Positions 24,908 to 34,179 of a DNA stretch of 62,351 nt are shown here, piece by piece (position 1 is the stretch's first letter; each line of letters starts with the position of its first letter). Origin of the DNA: Burkholderiales bacterium (GTDB taxonomy: Bacteria > Pseudomonadota > Gammaproteobacteria > Burkholderiales > Usitatibacteraceae); the NCBI GenBank assembly GCA_025360815.1, contig JANYBL010000098.1:1-62351 (forward strand), given 5' to 3'. The notes beneath the pieces were generated by a model. It did no database searches and was not told the origin of the DNA. It was given only the letters and a program-made list of their open reading frames with translations. The position numbers and the translations under genes were made by a program.

Positions 24908-27537
24908 TACGTCCGCTCCTTGATGAATGCGGCAACGCTTGCCAATGCCAAACCGATGCCAGCCGGATTCGTGCCGCCAGCCATTGCCATATCAGGTTTA
25001 CCGCCACCTTTGCCGCCAACTTGCTGTGCAACGTGATTAACAATTTCTCCCGCTTTGAATTGGGCAGTTAAATCAGCCGTCACGCCTGCAGCAATTTGCA
25101 CTTTCTCACCTTCCACAACGGCCAACACAATCACGCCCGATTTCAGTTTGTTTTTCACTTGATCCATCGTCTCGCGCAAGCCTTTGGCATCGACACCGTC
25201 GAGCTTAGCGGAGAGGACTTTTACGCCGTTTACCTCGACAACTTCATTGAGCAAATCGTCACCCTGCGAGGCGGCAGCTTTGGACTTCAGTGTGGCTAAT
25301 TGCTTTTCCAACGCTTTAATATTTTCCAGCAGTACGCCCACTTTCGCTTCCACTTCTTGCGGCTGCGATTTCAGCAATGCAGCCGCATTGGTTAATTGCT
25401 TTTCCGTATTTTGTACATAATCAAACGCGACTGAGCCTGCAACGGCTTCAACACGGCGCACACCGGCCGCAACACCGCCTTCAGAAACAATTTTGAACAG
25501 CCCAATATCGCCAGTCCGCGCCACATGCGTGCCGCCACATAATTCTTTGGATGAGCCAATTTCAAGAACGCGAACTTCATCGCCGTATTTCTCACCGAAC
25601 AGCATCATCGCACCGGTTTTTTGTGCAGCTTCTAACGGCAGAACCTGGGCACTTGTTGCCCCGTTGAGCAAAATTTCCGCATTCACGATGGCTTCAATTT
25701 TCGCAATTTCAGCAGATGTCATGGGTGAGTTATGGGCAAAATCAAAACGCGTTTTATCCGCATCAACCAGCGAACCCTTTTGCTGAACATGCGAGCCCAA
25801 TACCTCGCGCAGCGCCTTGTGCATGATATGCGTGACTGAGTGGTGGCGCATCACACGGGCGCGGCGCGCCATATCGACATTTGCGGCAACGGTATCACCA
25901 ACCGCCAGCGCACCGGCGGCCAAAACGCCGTAGTGGCCGAACACATCCGCCTGGATTTTAAGCGTGTCCTCAACATTAAATAATGAAAGGCAAACATTAG
26001 CGCTGTTGCTTTTGGTGAGCTCACCTTTATCACCCACCTGCCCGCCCGACTCGGCGTAGAACGGCGTTTTATCCAACACGATAATGCCCGCTTCGCCTGC
26101 GTTCAGTTCCTTCACGCTCGAACCATCGCGATACAGCGCTAGCACCGTGCCGGTAGCAGTTAGCGTTTCGTAGCCCTTAAACTCGGTTTTGGCGCCATCG
26201 AAAACCACCGTGCCTTTGGCAACAAATTTCCCTGCACCACGTGAACGTTGCTGCTGGACAGCCATCGCCGCTTCAAAGCCTGCCATATCCACTTCAAAGC
26301 CACGCTCACGACCAATATCAGCAGTCAAATCAACGGGGAATCCAAAGGTGTCATAGAGTTTAAATGCTGTATCACCGTCGAGCTTTTTACCGTTGGAGCC
26401 GACTGCAGCATCGAGAATCGTCATGCCGTTTTCAAGGGTTTCACCAAACCGCTCTTCCTCTTGCTTCAACACGGCCTTAACCCGTTCTTTTGATTCCACA
26501 ATCTCCGGAAATGCGCCGCCCATTACGGCGGCGAGATCATCGACCAATTTATAAAAGAACGGCTGTTTTTGACCGAGCTTGTAACCATGGCGCATCGCTC
26601 TCCGCGCAATGCGACGCAACACATAGCCACGCCCTGCGTTTTCAGGAATCACGCCATCGCAGACGAGAAAAGCACACGCGCGAATGTGATCGGCGATCGC
26701 GCGCAGACTGGGTGACTCAATATCGGTGCAGCCGGTTTCGCGCATCGCACCTTTGATCAGCGCCTGGAATAAATCGATTTCATAATTGGCGTGAACATGT
26801 TGTAGAACGGCTGATAAACGCTCCAATCCCATACCCGTATCAACGGATGGCTTCGGCAGCGGGATCATCGGGCCGTCTTTGACTTCACGGTTGTATTGCA
26901 TGAAGACCAAATTCCAGATTTCGATGAAACGATCACCATCTTCATCAGGTGAACCAGGAGGTCCGCCGGGGATGTGCGCGCCATGGTCGTAGAACAATTC
27001 ACTGCAAGGGCCGCATGGCCCCGTATCGCCCATCATCCAGAAATTATCGGATGCATAACGGCCACCTTTGTTGTCGCCAATGCGAATGATTCGTTCTTTT
27101 GGGACGCCGATTTCGTTTGCCCAAATATCATAGGCTTCGTCGTCTTCCGCATAGACGGTCACCGTCAATTTTTCGGACGGCAACTTATAAACAACCAAGA
27201 GCAGTTCCCAAGCGTATTTGATCGCGTCGCGTTTAAAGTAGTCGCCAAAACTGAAGTTGCCCAGCATCTCAAAAAACGTGTGGTGCCGCGCGGTATAGCC
27301 GACGTTTTCCAAGTCGTTATGTTTGCCACCTGCCCGCACGCAGCGCTGGGAGGAGACAGCGCGAACGTAGTTACGTTTTTCGAGCCCTAAAAAGCAATCT
27401 TTAAACTGGTTCATGCCCGCGTTGGTGAACAGCAGCGTGGGATCGTCATGCGGCACCAGAGATGAAGAGTCGACGTGGGTGTGGCCTTTAGAGACGTAAA
27501 AATCGATAAAAGCCTGGCGGATTTCTGAGACGTTCAT
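24907..27537 (-). CDS. alaS: Alanyl-tRNA synthetase
   Basis: 876 residues, full length. The catalytic domain begins with [20 protein letters not shown], then [10 protein letters not shown] and [16 protein letters not shown]; the editing domain has [12 protein letters not shown] with its zinc-binding HxxxH; and the C-terminal oligomerisation region ends with [15 protein letters not shown]. It charges tRNA-Ala in the cytoplasm and hydrolyses mischarged Ser/Gly-tRNA. It heads a tight minus-strand cluster with gmhA, a NUDIX gene and a PLP enzyme. No T-box or attenuator is visible upstream. Confidence 0.97.
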   Translation of the reverse strand: MNVSEIRQAFIDFYVSKGHTHVDSSSLVPHDDPTLLFTNAGMNQFKDCFLGLEKRNYVRAVSSQRCVRAGGKHNDLENVGYTARHHTFFEMLGNFSFGDYFKRDAIKYAWELLLVVYKLPSEKLTVTVYAEDDEAYDIWANEIGVPKERIIRIGDNKGGRYASDNFWMMGDTGPCGPCSELFYDHGAHIPGGPPGSPDEDGDRFIEIWNLVFMQYNREVKDGPMIPLPKPSVDTGMGLERLSAVLQHVHANYEIDLFQALIKGAMRETGCTDIESPSLRAIADHIRACAFLVCDGVIPENAGRGYVLRRIARRAMRHGYKLGQKQPFFYKLVDDLAAVMGGAFPEIVESKERVKAVLKQEEERFGETLENGMTILDAAVGSNGKKLDGDTAFKLYDTFGFPVDLTADIGRERGFEVDMAGFEAAMAVQQQRSRGAGKFVAKGTVVFDGAKTEFKGYETLTATGTVLALYRDGSSVKELNAGEAGIIVLDKTPFYAESGGQVGDKGELTKSNSANVCLSLFNVEDTLKIQADVFGHYGVLAAGALAVGDTVAANVDMARRARVMRHHSVTHIMHKALREVLGSHVQQKGSLVDADKTRFDFAHNSPMTSAEIAKIEAIVNAEILLNGATSAQVLPLEAAQKTGAMMLFGEKYGDEVRVLEIGSSKELCGGTHVARTGDIGLFKIVSEGGVAAGVRRVEAVAGSVAFDYVQNTEKQLTNAAALLKSQPQEVEAKVGVLLENIKALEKQLATLKSKAAASQGDDLLNEVVEVNGVKVLSAKLDGVDAKGLRETMDQVKNKLKSGVIVLAVVEGEKVQIAAGVTADLTAQFKAGEIVNHVAQQVGGKGGGKPDMAMAGGTNPAGIGLALASVAAFIKERT

Positions 27538-27679
27538 GAGATGTGCAGTTTGGGTTATTGGGTTGTAGATTGGGAGGCGGAACTAGAAGCCGCCTTTTCG
27601 CCCGTAACCTCGTATTTTACCTTGCCACGCTGCAAAACTCAGTAGAGATGATAAATACCGTTATCCGTCGATTTAGTGG

Positions 27680-27964
27680 CTATTTGTACAATTTCTTGCG
27701 CTCAGCGGTATACGCCCACCATTCTCGCGGCGCCTCCCCATCCATGAAGCGCGTGATCGACATCAAAACATCAATCATGCAAGGATCGTGACGCACACCG
27801 GTTTTATCGCAAAGCTGTTTGTACAGTTCGAACGGTGAACGGCCAATGAGATCGGTAGGCGTGTTAATCCCCAGCAGGCGAAGATCGGCAGCGCAGGCGG
27901 TACCGATGTTCGGCAGATCGGTTAGTTTTTTTAGGTTTTGGCGTGAGACTTTGGTGGGATTCAT
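27680..27964 (-). CDS. Helix-hairpin-helix protein, Cdd1-like
   Basis: 94 residues from ATG 27964, preceded by GAGAGG. A helix-hairpin-helix (LTDLPNIGTACAADLRLLGI) is followed by SPFELYKQLCDKTGVRHDPCMIDVL and GEAPREWWAYTAERK, the pattern of the 'pathogenicity locus' Cdd1 family also seen in mitomycin-resistance annotations. The HhH suggests DNA or protein binding; function unknown. A longer in-frame start at 28102 would read through the dispersed repeat and is unlikely. A single gene between alaS and the natAB operon. Confidence 0.85.
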   Translation of the reverse strand: MNPTKVSRQNLKKLTDLPNIGTACAADLRLLGINTPTDLIGRSPFELYKQLCDKTGVRHDPCMIDVLMSITRFMDGEAPREWWAYTAERKKLYK

Positions 27965-28010
27965 AAATCCTCTCAAGATGAATTGGCAAATTGCTGAACA
28001 TTCAAAAACT

Positions 28011-28060
28011 CTAGCACTGGCGGGGGGTTCAAGGGTTATGCTCTGACAGCGATGGGGCAA
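28011..28060. repeat. Dispersed repeat, copy 2
   Basis: Begins with the same 15 bases as 10829-10843 (CTAGCACTGGCGGGG) and shares further blocks with that copy. It lies upstream of the Cdd1-like start on the opposite strand, just after the end of natB. Confidence 0.5.
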
Positions 28061-28102
28061 GCCAAGCCTTTCTGACCGCCCCAACGCCACGCCACAAAGC
28101 AA

Positions 28103-29314
28103 TCAACTACGCGCAAAAATAATCTTCTCCTGGCCCATCAAACGCGTCAGCATCGTCACTGAGAACAGCGCAATCGCCAGGCAAATCCCCAGCGGAATCA
28201 GGAAGTGCATAGCCTCCAAATGCTCGCCACGCAAAATCCGGGTGAGCACCATCATCTGCCCCAGCATCGGCACAAATAGCTGCCACGTCGCGTCTTTGAG
28301 CTGCGCAAACATTGCGATCACCGGGATGAACGAGACAACCGTATAGAGGTAACTGACGTAAGTTTGCGCTTCTTTAAAACTCCGGCCATAGGTGGCGATG
28401 AGCATTTGCAGTGAGCCTATAGCGGGCGTGAACGGCAGTAGCATGACCGCAAAGCCCAGGTACTGAGCGCTGCTTAGCGTCACCACGCTGGCGATTTTGG
28501 GTAGGGGATAGAAGGTGAGGGTCGCCCAAAAACCGGCTAATAGCAACAAGACGATGCCCATGCCATAGCACGCTACCGCCAGCCATTTGCCGATAATCAT
28601 GCTAACCCGCGAAATCGGGTTCATGAGCAAAGGCTCCAACGAACCGCGTTCGCGTTCACCAGCTGTCATATCAATGGCTACCGCCATGCAGCCGGTAATG
28701 CCGACGATGAGCGTGAGCCACGGGATGATAAAGAGCAGCATCGCAGCGCGCTGCGCCGGTGTGCCCATATTGGTTTCCTGAATTTCAACAGCCGTTAATA
28801 TTTTGCCGCTGATGCCACGCGCGACTAGGCGCTGGCCGCTCACCTCTCGGTTAAAGCCTTGCACGACCCTCCGTAGAATGCCAATTGATTGCGCACTGGC
28901 ATCTTGGCGGGTGTCGTCATAGACCAGCTCGACGTCGGCTTTCCCGGTAACAAATTTTTCAGTGAAATCGTTTGGGATGACGAGCACGGCATCGTGCTTG
29001 CCTTGGCCGATCAGTTCGCGGAAATCAGGTTTAGGCTCCTTGACCGTAAAATCCTGCCGCGCCATAAAATTGGCGAGTTGCGGCGCATGCGCAATGTTTT
29101 GTACAAACACTTCCCTTTTCTCGGCTTTTTCTTCGATGCTAGAAATAAAATAGCTCATGCCAATCAGCACCAACGGGCCAACCGCGATCGACGAGACAAA
29201 GATCATCAGCGCAGTGCGGCGATCGCGCAAATGGTCGCGCAGTTCTTTTTTGAGAACGGTGAAAATAGTTTTGAAGTTTAGGGCATTCATGCGGGATTTC
29301 GTGGGCATTTTCAT
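28103..29314 (-). CDS. natB: ABC-2 type exporter permease, NatB-like
   Basis: 403 residues: an N-terminal helix after KKELRDHLRDRRTALMIF, a periplasmic domain of about 150 residues, and a C-terminal membrane bundle with the conserved MTAGERERGSLEPLL coupling segment and NPISR. This is the NatB/YhaP layout (sodium or drug export in Bacillus, where first studied). It overlaps natA by ATGA (29311-29314); ATG 29290 is a possible second start. It works with the ATPase encoded just upstream. Confidence 0.88.
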   Translation of the reverse strand: MKMPTKSRMNALNFKTIFTVLKKELRDHLRDRRTALMIFVSSIAVGPLVLIGMSYFISSIEEKAEKREVFVQNIAHAPQLANFMARQDFTVKEPKPDFRELIGQGKHDAVLVIPNDFTEKFVTGKADVELVYDDTRQDASAQSIGILRRVVQGFNREVSGQRLVARGISGKILTAVEIQETNMGTPAQRAAMLLFIIPWLTLIVGITGCMAVAIDMTAGERERGSLEPLLMNPISRVSMIIGKWLAVACYGMGIVLLLLAGFWATLTFYPLPKIASVVTLSSAQYLGFAVMLLPFTPAIGSLQMLIATYGRSFKEAQTYVSYLYTVVSFIPVIAMFAQLKDATWQLFVPMLGQMMVLTRILRGEHLEAMHFLIPLGICLAIALFSVTMLTRLMGQEKIIFARS

Positions 29315-30078
29315 TTTAGGGCGGCCTCTCGTTGAGTTTGATGTGCGTGCTCGGCGTCAATTTCTGCCAGCGCAACAAACGCGTCTTCCAAATTGTCTTT
29401 TCCCGACATCGACAGCAGTTCGTTCGTTGTGCCTTGCGCAGTCACCCGCCCCTTGGAAATAATGATAATTTCATCGCACAGCGCGGCTACCTCTTGCATG
29501 ATGTGGCTTGAAAACATGACGGTGCGGCCTTCCACTCTCAAGCGTTTGACCAACTCACGCAATGCACGGGTGGTCATCACATCGAGCCCGTTGGTAGGTT
29601 CATCTAGGATCACGTGCGAAGGCTCATGCACCAACGCACGGACGATCGCGACTTTCATTTTTTCGCCTTGCGAAAAGCCATCGGTACGACGGTCCAAAAT
29701 ATCTTTCATGTCCAGCCAGCCGACATAACGGGCGATGGTGGCTTCCGATTTTGCAGGATCAATCCCGCGCAGATCGGCGTAGTAGCGAATGTTTTCATGC
29801 GCCGTCATACGGATATAGAGGCCTCGCGCATCGGTCAGCAGCCCCGAGGTTTGGCGAACCGCATCGGCGTTGGTCGCGACGTCCAATCCGTTCACACTCA
29901 CGCTGCCGCCACCAGCGCCAATACCAACCAACGTTCCGATCATGCGGATGGTCGTCGTTTTGCCCGCCCCGTTGGGGCCCAGCAAGCCAGTGATTGCACC
30001 ACTTTTAGCATTAAAGGTAACGCCATTCACGGCGGTCACATTGCCGAAACTTTTTTTAAGATCGCGAACTTCAATCAT
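29311..30078 (-). CDS. natA: ABC-2 type exporter ATPase, NatA-like
   Basis: 255 residues with a complete ATPase core: Walker A GPNGAGKTTT, Q-loop region QTSGLLTDARGLY, signature FSQGEKMK, Walker B VILDEPTNGLD and switch His in SSHIMQE. The C-terminus matches NatA-type ATPases. Middle gene of a three-gene operon: it overlaps the hydrolase stop as TAATG (30076-30080) and the natB start as ATGA, so the three are probably translated together. Confidence 0.9.
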   Translation of the reverse strand: MIEVRDLKKSFGNVTAVNGVTFNAKSGAITGLLGPNGAGKTTTIRMIGTLVGIGAGGGSVSVNGLDVATNADAVRQTSGLLTDARGLYIRMTAHENIRYYADLRGIDPAKSEATIARYVGWLDMKDILDRRTDGFSQGEKMKVAIVRALVHEPSHVILDEPTNGLDVMTTRALRELVKRLRVEGRTVMFSSHIMQEVAALCDEIIIISKGRVTAQGTTNELLSMSGKDNLEDAFVALAEIDAEHAHQTQREAALK

Positions 30079-31730
30079 TATTGTTTTCCCTTCAAATTTG
30101 ATTTTGATTCATCGGCGTCGGGCTCGCTCACATTCGTAGCTGTCTGAACCCGGTGTTCGCCGGTTGATTTTTTCTCTTGTAGTGGTTCGTAGAACATTGG
30201 CCTTGGCATTTTCTTTAAGCACTCACCATCCAGACCCGCTACGCTCGCAGATTCAATAAATTTCTTCATAATTTTCGGCGCGCAGCCTTTGTGTGAAACC
30301 CCGTGCCCCACATTCGGCGCAATGAAATGGACGGCGTTGGACAGCGATTGTTTGACCTCTTCGCCGTGAACAGGTGGCGTGACGGGATCAAGCCCCCCAC
30401 TCAAAATGAGCACTGGCTTATCGGACTTCACTGGCTGGTCAAAGTCTGCCGCCATCGTGCCCTTCGGCCAGATCGCGCAGGATTTTGCGAACTCGTCGAT
30501 AAACAATCGGTTGAACGGCGGGCGGTTCGCTTCACGTTCTAAATCAGCCGACTTGATTCGGGGCAAATCCTCGGCACACATGACCGACATGCGCATGCCG
30601 AATGTAACTTGTTCCTCCGCCATATCGCTTAACGCACCGCTTAATGTCGCGAGCATCGCGTAATCACCACCAGCAGCGCGGCTGAGTGCTGCCGGCAGCT
30701 GTGCTGCCATTTCCGGCACATACAGCGTTGAAAAAATCGAGATCAATAGCATCTCACGCGTTGCCTCAACCTCGGTTGCAATACCGGTGACTGAATCAGC
30801 CAGCATAACCTTGCGAGGTGTTTTGGCAAGGTCTGCCGAGAGGCTGTCGACCTGTTGTCGTAAACCGGGGAAATTTTTGTTGCAGGTAGGCTCGGTTTCG
30901 CATGATGACAGTACCTTTTCGTAAGCGGCGCCTGCATCACGTCCAAAATGTAGCGGCAGCGCCATCGAGGGGGGAGCAACACCATCAATCACCACGCTAC
31001 GCACATGATCAGGGTAACGCCGCAGATATTCCATCGACGAGCGTGTGCCATATGACGCACCCCAAAGATTAATTTTGTCGTAACCTAAGGCAGCGCGAAC
31101 TTCGTCGTAATCGGCCATCGCAATGGTGGTGGTGTATTGGGTGAGATCGGCATTTTTACTGAGCACATCGCGGCATTCAATAGTGGCCTGTTTCATTTTT
31201 TCGTCTCGCACGAGCTGACTCAGGTTAGCAATTGCGGGCTCCGTTGCGTTCGGCAATTTGCAGATGAGGCCGTTTGATTTGCCAGTGCCGCGCTGATCAA
31301 TGAGCACCAGATCGCGTTTGTTGTTCAGGCCACCCAATAACATCATGGCTTGCGGCGCCAATGAGGCTGCCGCTTGCCCAGGCCCGCCGGCGAACAGAAA
31401 AATAGGATCAGGCTGTTTGACCCGCGCGGATGCGGGCAGCACGACAATATTGATGCCGATTTTGCGGCCATTATTATTTGTATCTTGTCGATTTTCGGCA
31501 ACGCGCAGTACCCCGCACTGAACTTCGTTCTCAATTCCTTTGACGCGACAAGGTTTCAGGATGCTTGGCCGCTTGGTTTCTGTGCCAGTTGCGGAACTGG
31601 TTGCGATGGTCGTCATTCCAGTGCCGCCGTCACGACATCCCGCGACGGCGATGATCACTAGTAGAGCAGTCATCACGGTTTTTGCAGTTTGCGCGCTATG
31701 CATGTCGCGTATGGGGTGCATTTTTTTCAT
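30078..31730 (-). CDS. Exported alpha/beta hydrolase (TAP-like / prolyl aminopeptidase type)
   Basis: 550 residues. The N-terminal hydrophobic stretch ends in VAGC, a lipobox, so it is probably a lipoprotein. GGPGQAA is the oxyanion region, GASYGTR holds the nucleophile Ser, and the C-terminal TAP-like part has LSGGLDPVTPP with the acid residue and VGHGVSHKGC with the His. Family members cleave short peptides or amide bonds in the envelope. It is the first gene of the operon with natA and natB, which suggests that export and extracytoplasmic hydrolysis are linked, though no substrate is known. Confidence 0.88.
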   Translation of the reverse strand: MKKMHPIRDMHSAQTAKTVMTALLVIIAVAGCRDGGTGMTTIATSSATGTETKRPSILKPCRVKGIENEVQCGVLRVAENRQDTNNNGRKIGINIVVLPASARVKQPDPIFLFAGGPGQAAASLAPQAMMLLGGLNNKRDLVLIDQRGTGKSNGLICKLPNATEPAIANLSQLVRDEKMKQATIECRDVLSKNADLTQYTTTIAMADYDEVRAALGYDKINLWGASYGTRSSMEYLRRYPDHVRSVVIDGVAPPSMALPLHFGRDAGAAYEKVLSSCETEPTCNKNFPGLRQQVDSLSADLAKTPRKVMLADSVTGIATEVEATREMLLISIFSTLYVPEMAAQLPAALSRAAGGDYAMLATLSGALSDMAEEQVTFGMRMSVMCAEDLPRIKSADLEREANRPPFNRLFIDEFAKSCAIWPKGTMAADFDQPVKSDKPVLILSGGLDPVTPPVHGEEVKQSLSNAVHFIAPNVGHGVSHKGCAPKIMKKFIESASVAGLDGECLKKMPRPMFYEPLQEKKSTGEHRVQTATNVSEPDADESKSNLKGKQ

Positions 31731-31907
31731 GTTTCTAGCCTATCAAGATTAACCAAACTGCACGTTAAGGTGGTTAGCGTTCAAAGTCAAAATCTGTGTG
31801 ATAAAAGCCCATTTCGGCTGATGAAGCACAACGTTCGGAGGATGGAGTCAGCGATCTAAAGTCGATCGATTTTCCTCGACATCCGCTTGGCAACCTATAA
31901 TCTGCTG

Positions 31908-32600
31908 ATGAAAACATTCCGTACCCCGCTCTCTACTCCGCCATCCGCCCGTCAACCCCCGCCATCATTCCCCAAAAGTGATCCGGCGGCGCCGGACTTC
32001 TGGAATCTTCGCTTTACGGCGGCGTTTACGCCATGGGATCAAGGCGGCGTACCTGCTTGCCTATTGGAATATCTCCCAAGCCCGCAGGCCCTGCAGGCTA
32101 CACCCGAAATGCAGCCAACGCGAACCCAAACGCAACACGTATTGATTCCCGGCTGTGGTTCGGGTTACGAGGTCAAATACTTAACCGATTTGGGTTATGC
32201 GGTCACCGCCATTGATTTTTCGGCGGCTGCGGTCGCACAGGCACGGGGCATTCTCGGCGGCACTTATGCAGACCGGGTGCGCGAAGAAGATTTTTTTGGC
32301 GACACATTGGGGTGCGAGCGCTTTGACATTGTTTATGAAAGAGCATTTTTGTGCGCATTGCCTCGGCGGATGTGGCCGCAATGGTCAGCGCGCGTCGCGA
32401 CATTGATCCCAGCCGGCGGACAACTGATTGGTTTTTTCTTCGCCGATAACAACGAAAAAGGGCCGCCATTTGGCTTGGCGTCTGGCGAGCTAGAGACAAT
32501 GCTTGAGCCGCATTTCACTCGCTTGATGCTCGTGAATCCGCCCGATTCTATCGCTGTTTTTGCCGCGAAAGAAACTTGGCAGGTTTGGCTCAGAAACTAA
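31908..32600 (+). CDS. TPMT-family methyltransferase
   Basis: 230 residues from ATG 31908; a TTG at 31887 would add seven. FWNLRFTAAFTPWDQGG near the N-terminus is the thiopurine-methyltransferase-type opening, VLIPGCGSGYEVKYL is the SAM-binding motif I, and AIDFS the acidic motif II residue. FDIVYERAFLCALP and QLIGFFF complete the class I fold. Bacterial members methylate thiols, tellurite/selenite or unknown acceptors. Divergent from the hydrolase-natAB operon across about 180 bp. Confidence 0.88.
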   Translation: MKTFRTPLSTPPSARQPPPSFPKSDPAAPDFWNLRFTAAFTPWDQGGVPACLLEYLPSPQALQATPEMQPTRTQTQHVLIPGCGSGYEVKYLTDLGYAVTAIDFSAAAVAQARGILGGTYADRVREEDFFGDTLGCERFDIVYERAFLCALPRRMWPQWSARVATLIPAGGQLIGFFFADNNEKGPPFGLASGELETMLEPHFTRLMLVNPPDSIAVFAAKETWQVWLRN

Positions 32601-32621
32601 CTAGGCGAATGAATCACGCGC

Positions 32622-33755
32622 TCAATCAAGACCTTTGCTGAGGGTGCCAGCTCTGCCGGAGAAGCTCCGCTTTTTGGGTTCGGTATAGTTCTCCACCATG
32701 ATGACGGCAATCCGCAGTGGGGTACGGTCGTCCGCCAGAATCGGGGTGATGTAAAACCGCAAGGGAATTCGTTGCAGGTTGCGGTTCACGAGTGGCATAT
32801 CGACAATCGTTGCTTGGCCTTCTTCGAATAGTTTTTTGACAAAAGCCGGCAAATTACCTTGCCGCTCAGGAGGGAAGAATAGTTCCCCCAAATTCTGCCC
32901 GCAGACTTCTTCAACGCGATAGCCCAGCAACTGGACGGCTGCATCATTCCAACTGACAATTCCGAATTGTGCATCACACTCAATCACCGGCAGCAGCGTT
33001 TTTTCAACATGACTGGCTAAAATGCTGGCACGACTACGCTGTTCGATTTGGGCGCGCCTGACCACGGCCGTGCGATGCTTAAGTTCGCTGTTTTGCTCGC
33101 CCAATTCACTGTTCGCTTCATTGAGCTTGGCAACCAGTGCTTCGTTTCGCAACTCTAGTGACAATCTATTTGCCACCGCACGGTATTGCTTGTACGAAAA
33201 GTACATTACGGTAAACACAAAAAATAGCGCCATTGAACCGGTCAACCATTGCGGGCCGACGCGAATGAAAAAAACGTAAATTATCGTTGGGATCGTAGCC
33301 GGTATGGCGAGCGCCGGATGCGCCCATTTGATCGGTGCGAAGGGAACAATCGAGCCCGCAACAAAACAAATAATCACCATCGTGATAAACAACTCGTGAT
33401 AGATGTCGGGCGAGCTAAACAACAGTGTTCCCAGCAGTCCCCATTGAACACCCGCGAGAAAATTAACGCCCACCATCAGTCGTGCCCAGAGTTTGGCTTG
33501 CTGCAACGGATCGTCTTGGCGCCAATACTCCCAAAGCACGGCGCCGCGGAGCAACATGACCAGCGTGGCAAAGGCAAACCAAAATAGCCCGGCGAGCGAG
33601 TTGTCCGACTTATAGACCACCGCCAGCGAAATCAGCGCACCCACATATGAAAACAGCATCGCGCTGGGCGCCAGCTGAAAAAAAGCCTCAACTTGACGTT
33701 GAAACAAGCGTTCAGGATTGACAACCACACGAGATAATTTTGAGCGGGGTTTCAT
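32622..33755 (-). CDS. Membrane protein with C-terminal PAS domain
   Basis: 377 residues: six hydrophobic segments (residues about 30-190), a coiled coil (LVAKLNEANSELGEQNSELKHR) and one PAS domain (VIECDAQFGIVSWNDAAVQLLGY and GQNLGELFFPPE). The membrane part resembles MHYT/MASE-like sensor regions of betaproteobacterial signalling proteins. No histidine kinase, GGDEF, EAL or methyl-accepting part follows; the protein ends in a short basic tail. A partner protein must carry any output. It converges with the methyltransferase (22 bp apart). Confidence 0.8.
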   Translation of the reverse strand: MKPRSKLSRVVVNPERLFQRQVEAFFQLAPSAMLFSYVGALISLAVVYKSDNSLAGLFWFAFATLVMLLRGAVLWEYWRQDDPLQQAKLWARLMVGVNFLAGVQWGLLGTLLFSSPDIYHELFITMVIICFVAGSIVPFAPIKWAHPALAIPATIPTIIYVFFIRVGPQWLTGSMALFFVFTVMYFSYKQYRAVANRLSLELRNEALVAKLNEANSELGEQNSELKHRTAVVRRAQIEQRSRASILASHVEKTLLPVIECDAQFGIVSWNDAAVQLLGYRVEEVCGQNLGELFFPPERQGNLPAFVKKLFEEGQATIVDMPLVNRNLQRIPLRFYITPILADDRTPLRIAVIMVENYTEPKKRSFSGRAGTLSKGLD

Positions 33756-33949
33756 CGATTTTAAACCGGCTTTCTAAAGCATGGCTTTTCAGTGCAAGCA
33801 GCGCCGCGGTGTGCGGGACGGCGGAACTTATTTGTGCGCAGTAGTCGACAGCAAGCAACGTGACAAATTAAACAAATAATCGCCGGGCCGCTGAAGTGTT
33901 GTATACAAATTATTGTTATTTAACTGTATTCTTTTTGCGCCGTTAAAAA

Positions 33950-33965
33950 TGTGATCCAGTTCACA
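33950..33965. promoter_or_regulatory. CRP/Vfr-type binding site
   Basis: TGTGATCCAGTTCACA is a perfect TGTGA-N6-TCACA palindrome, and its surroundings (AAA before, AATT after) also match the CRP consensus. Its centre lies about 68 bp before the ATG at 34025. It could act on that small ORF or on the divergent PAS gene 195 bp away. Confidence 0.7.
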
Positions 33966-34024
33966 ATTCGGCAAAAATGCGTAACGATTTTTAACAAATA
34001 CCTCATTCAGGGGAGGCATTGCGG

Positions 34025-34162
34025 ATGAATACAATTATTGCTGCGCTGATGTCTCGCGCAGTTCAAACGGGGAATCTATACGCAGCCGACATGAAATACG
34101 CACGGCACCAGACGACGCTTTGGCGATGCATGCGTATTACGGTTGGCAAATACGCCTGGTGA
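34025..34162 (+). CDS. Possible small ORF of 45 codons
   Basis: ATG 34025 has an excellent ribosome site (AGGGGAGG, spacing about 8) and lies downstream of the CRP-type palindrome. The product begins MNTIIAALMSRAVQTGNLYA and ends in GKYAW, basic and mildly amphipathic. I do not recognise a family. It ends 17 bp before the stop of the convergent dienelactone hydrolase gene, so it overlaps no other gene. A strong ribosome site together with an upstream operator argues for expression; the short length argues for caution. Confidence 0.45.
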   Translation: MNTIIAALMSRAVQTGNLYAADMKYARHQTTLWRCMRITVGKYAW

Positions 34163-34179
34163 CAGAGGTCGACGATTAC

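Noticed and set aside
33828-34034. Minus-strand open frame of 68 codons in the CRP-site gap
   Set aside because: It runs across the CRP palindrome and the ribosome site of the small plus-strand ORF, and lacks its own ribosome site and family features.
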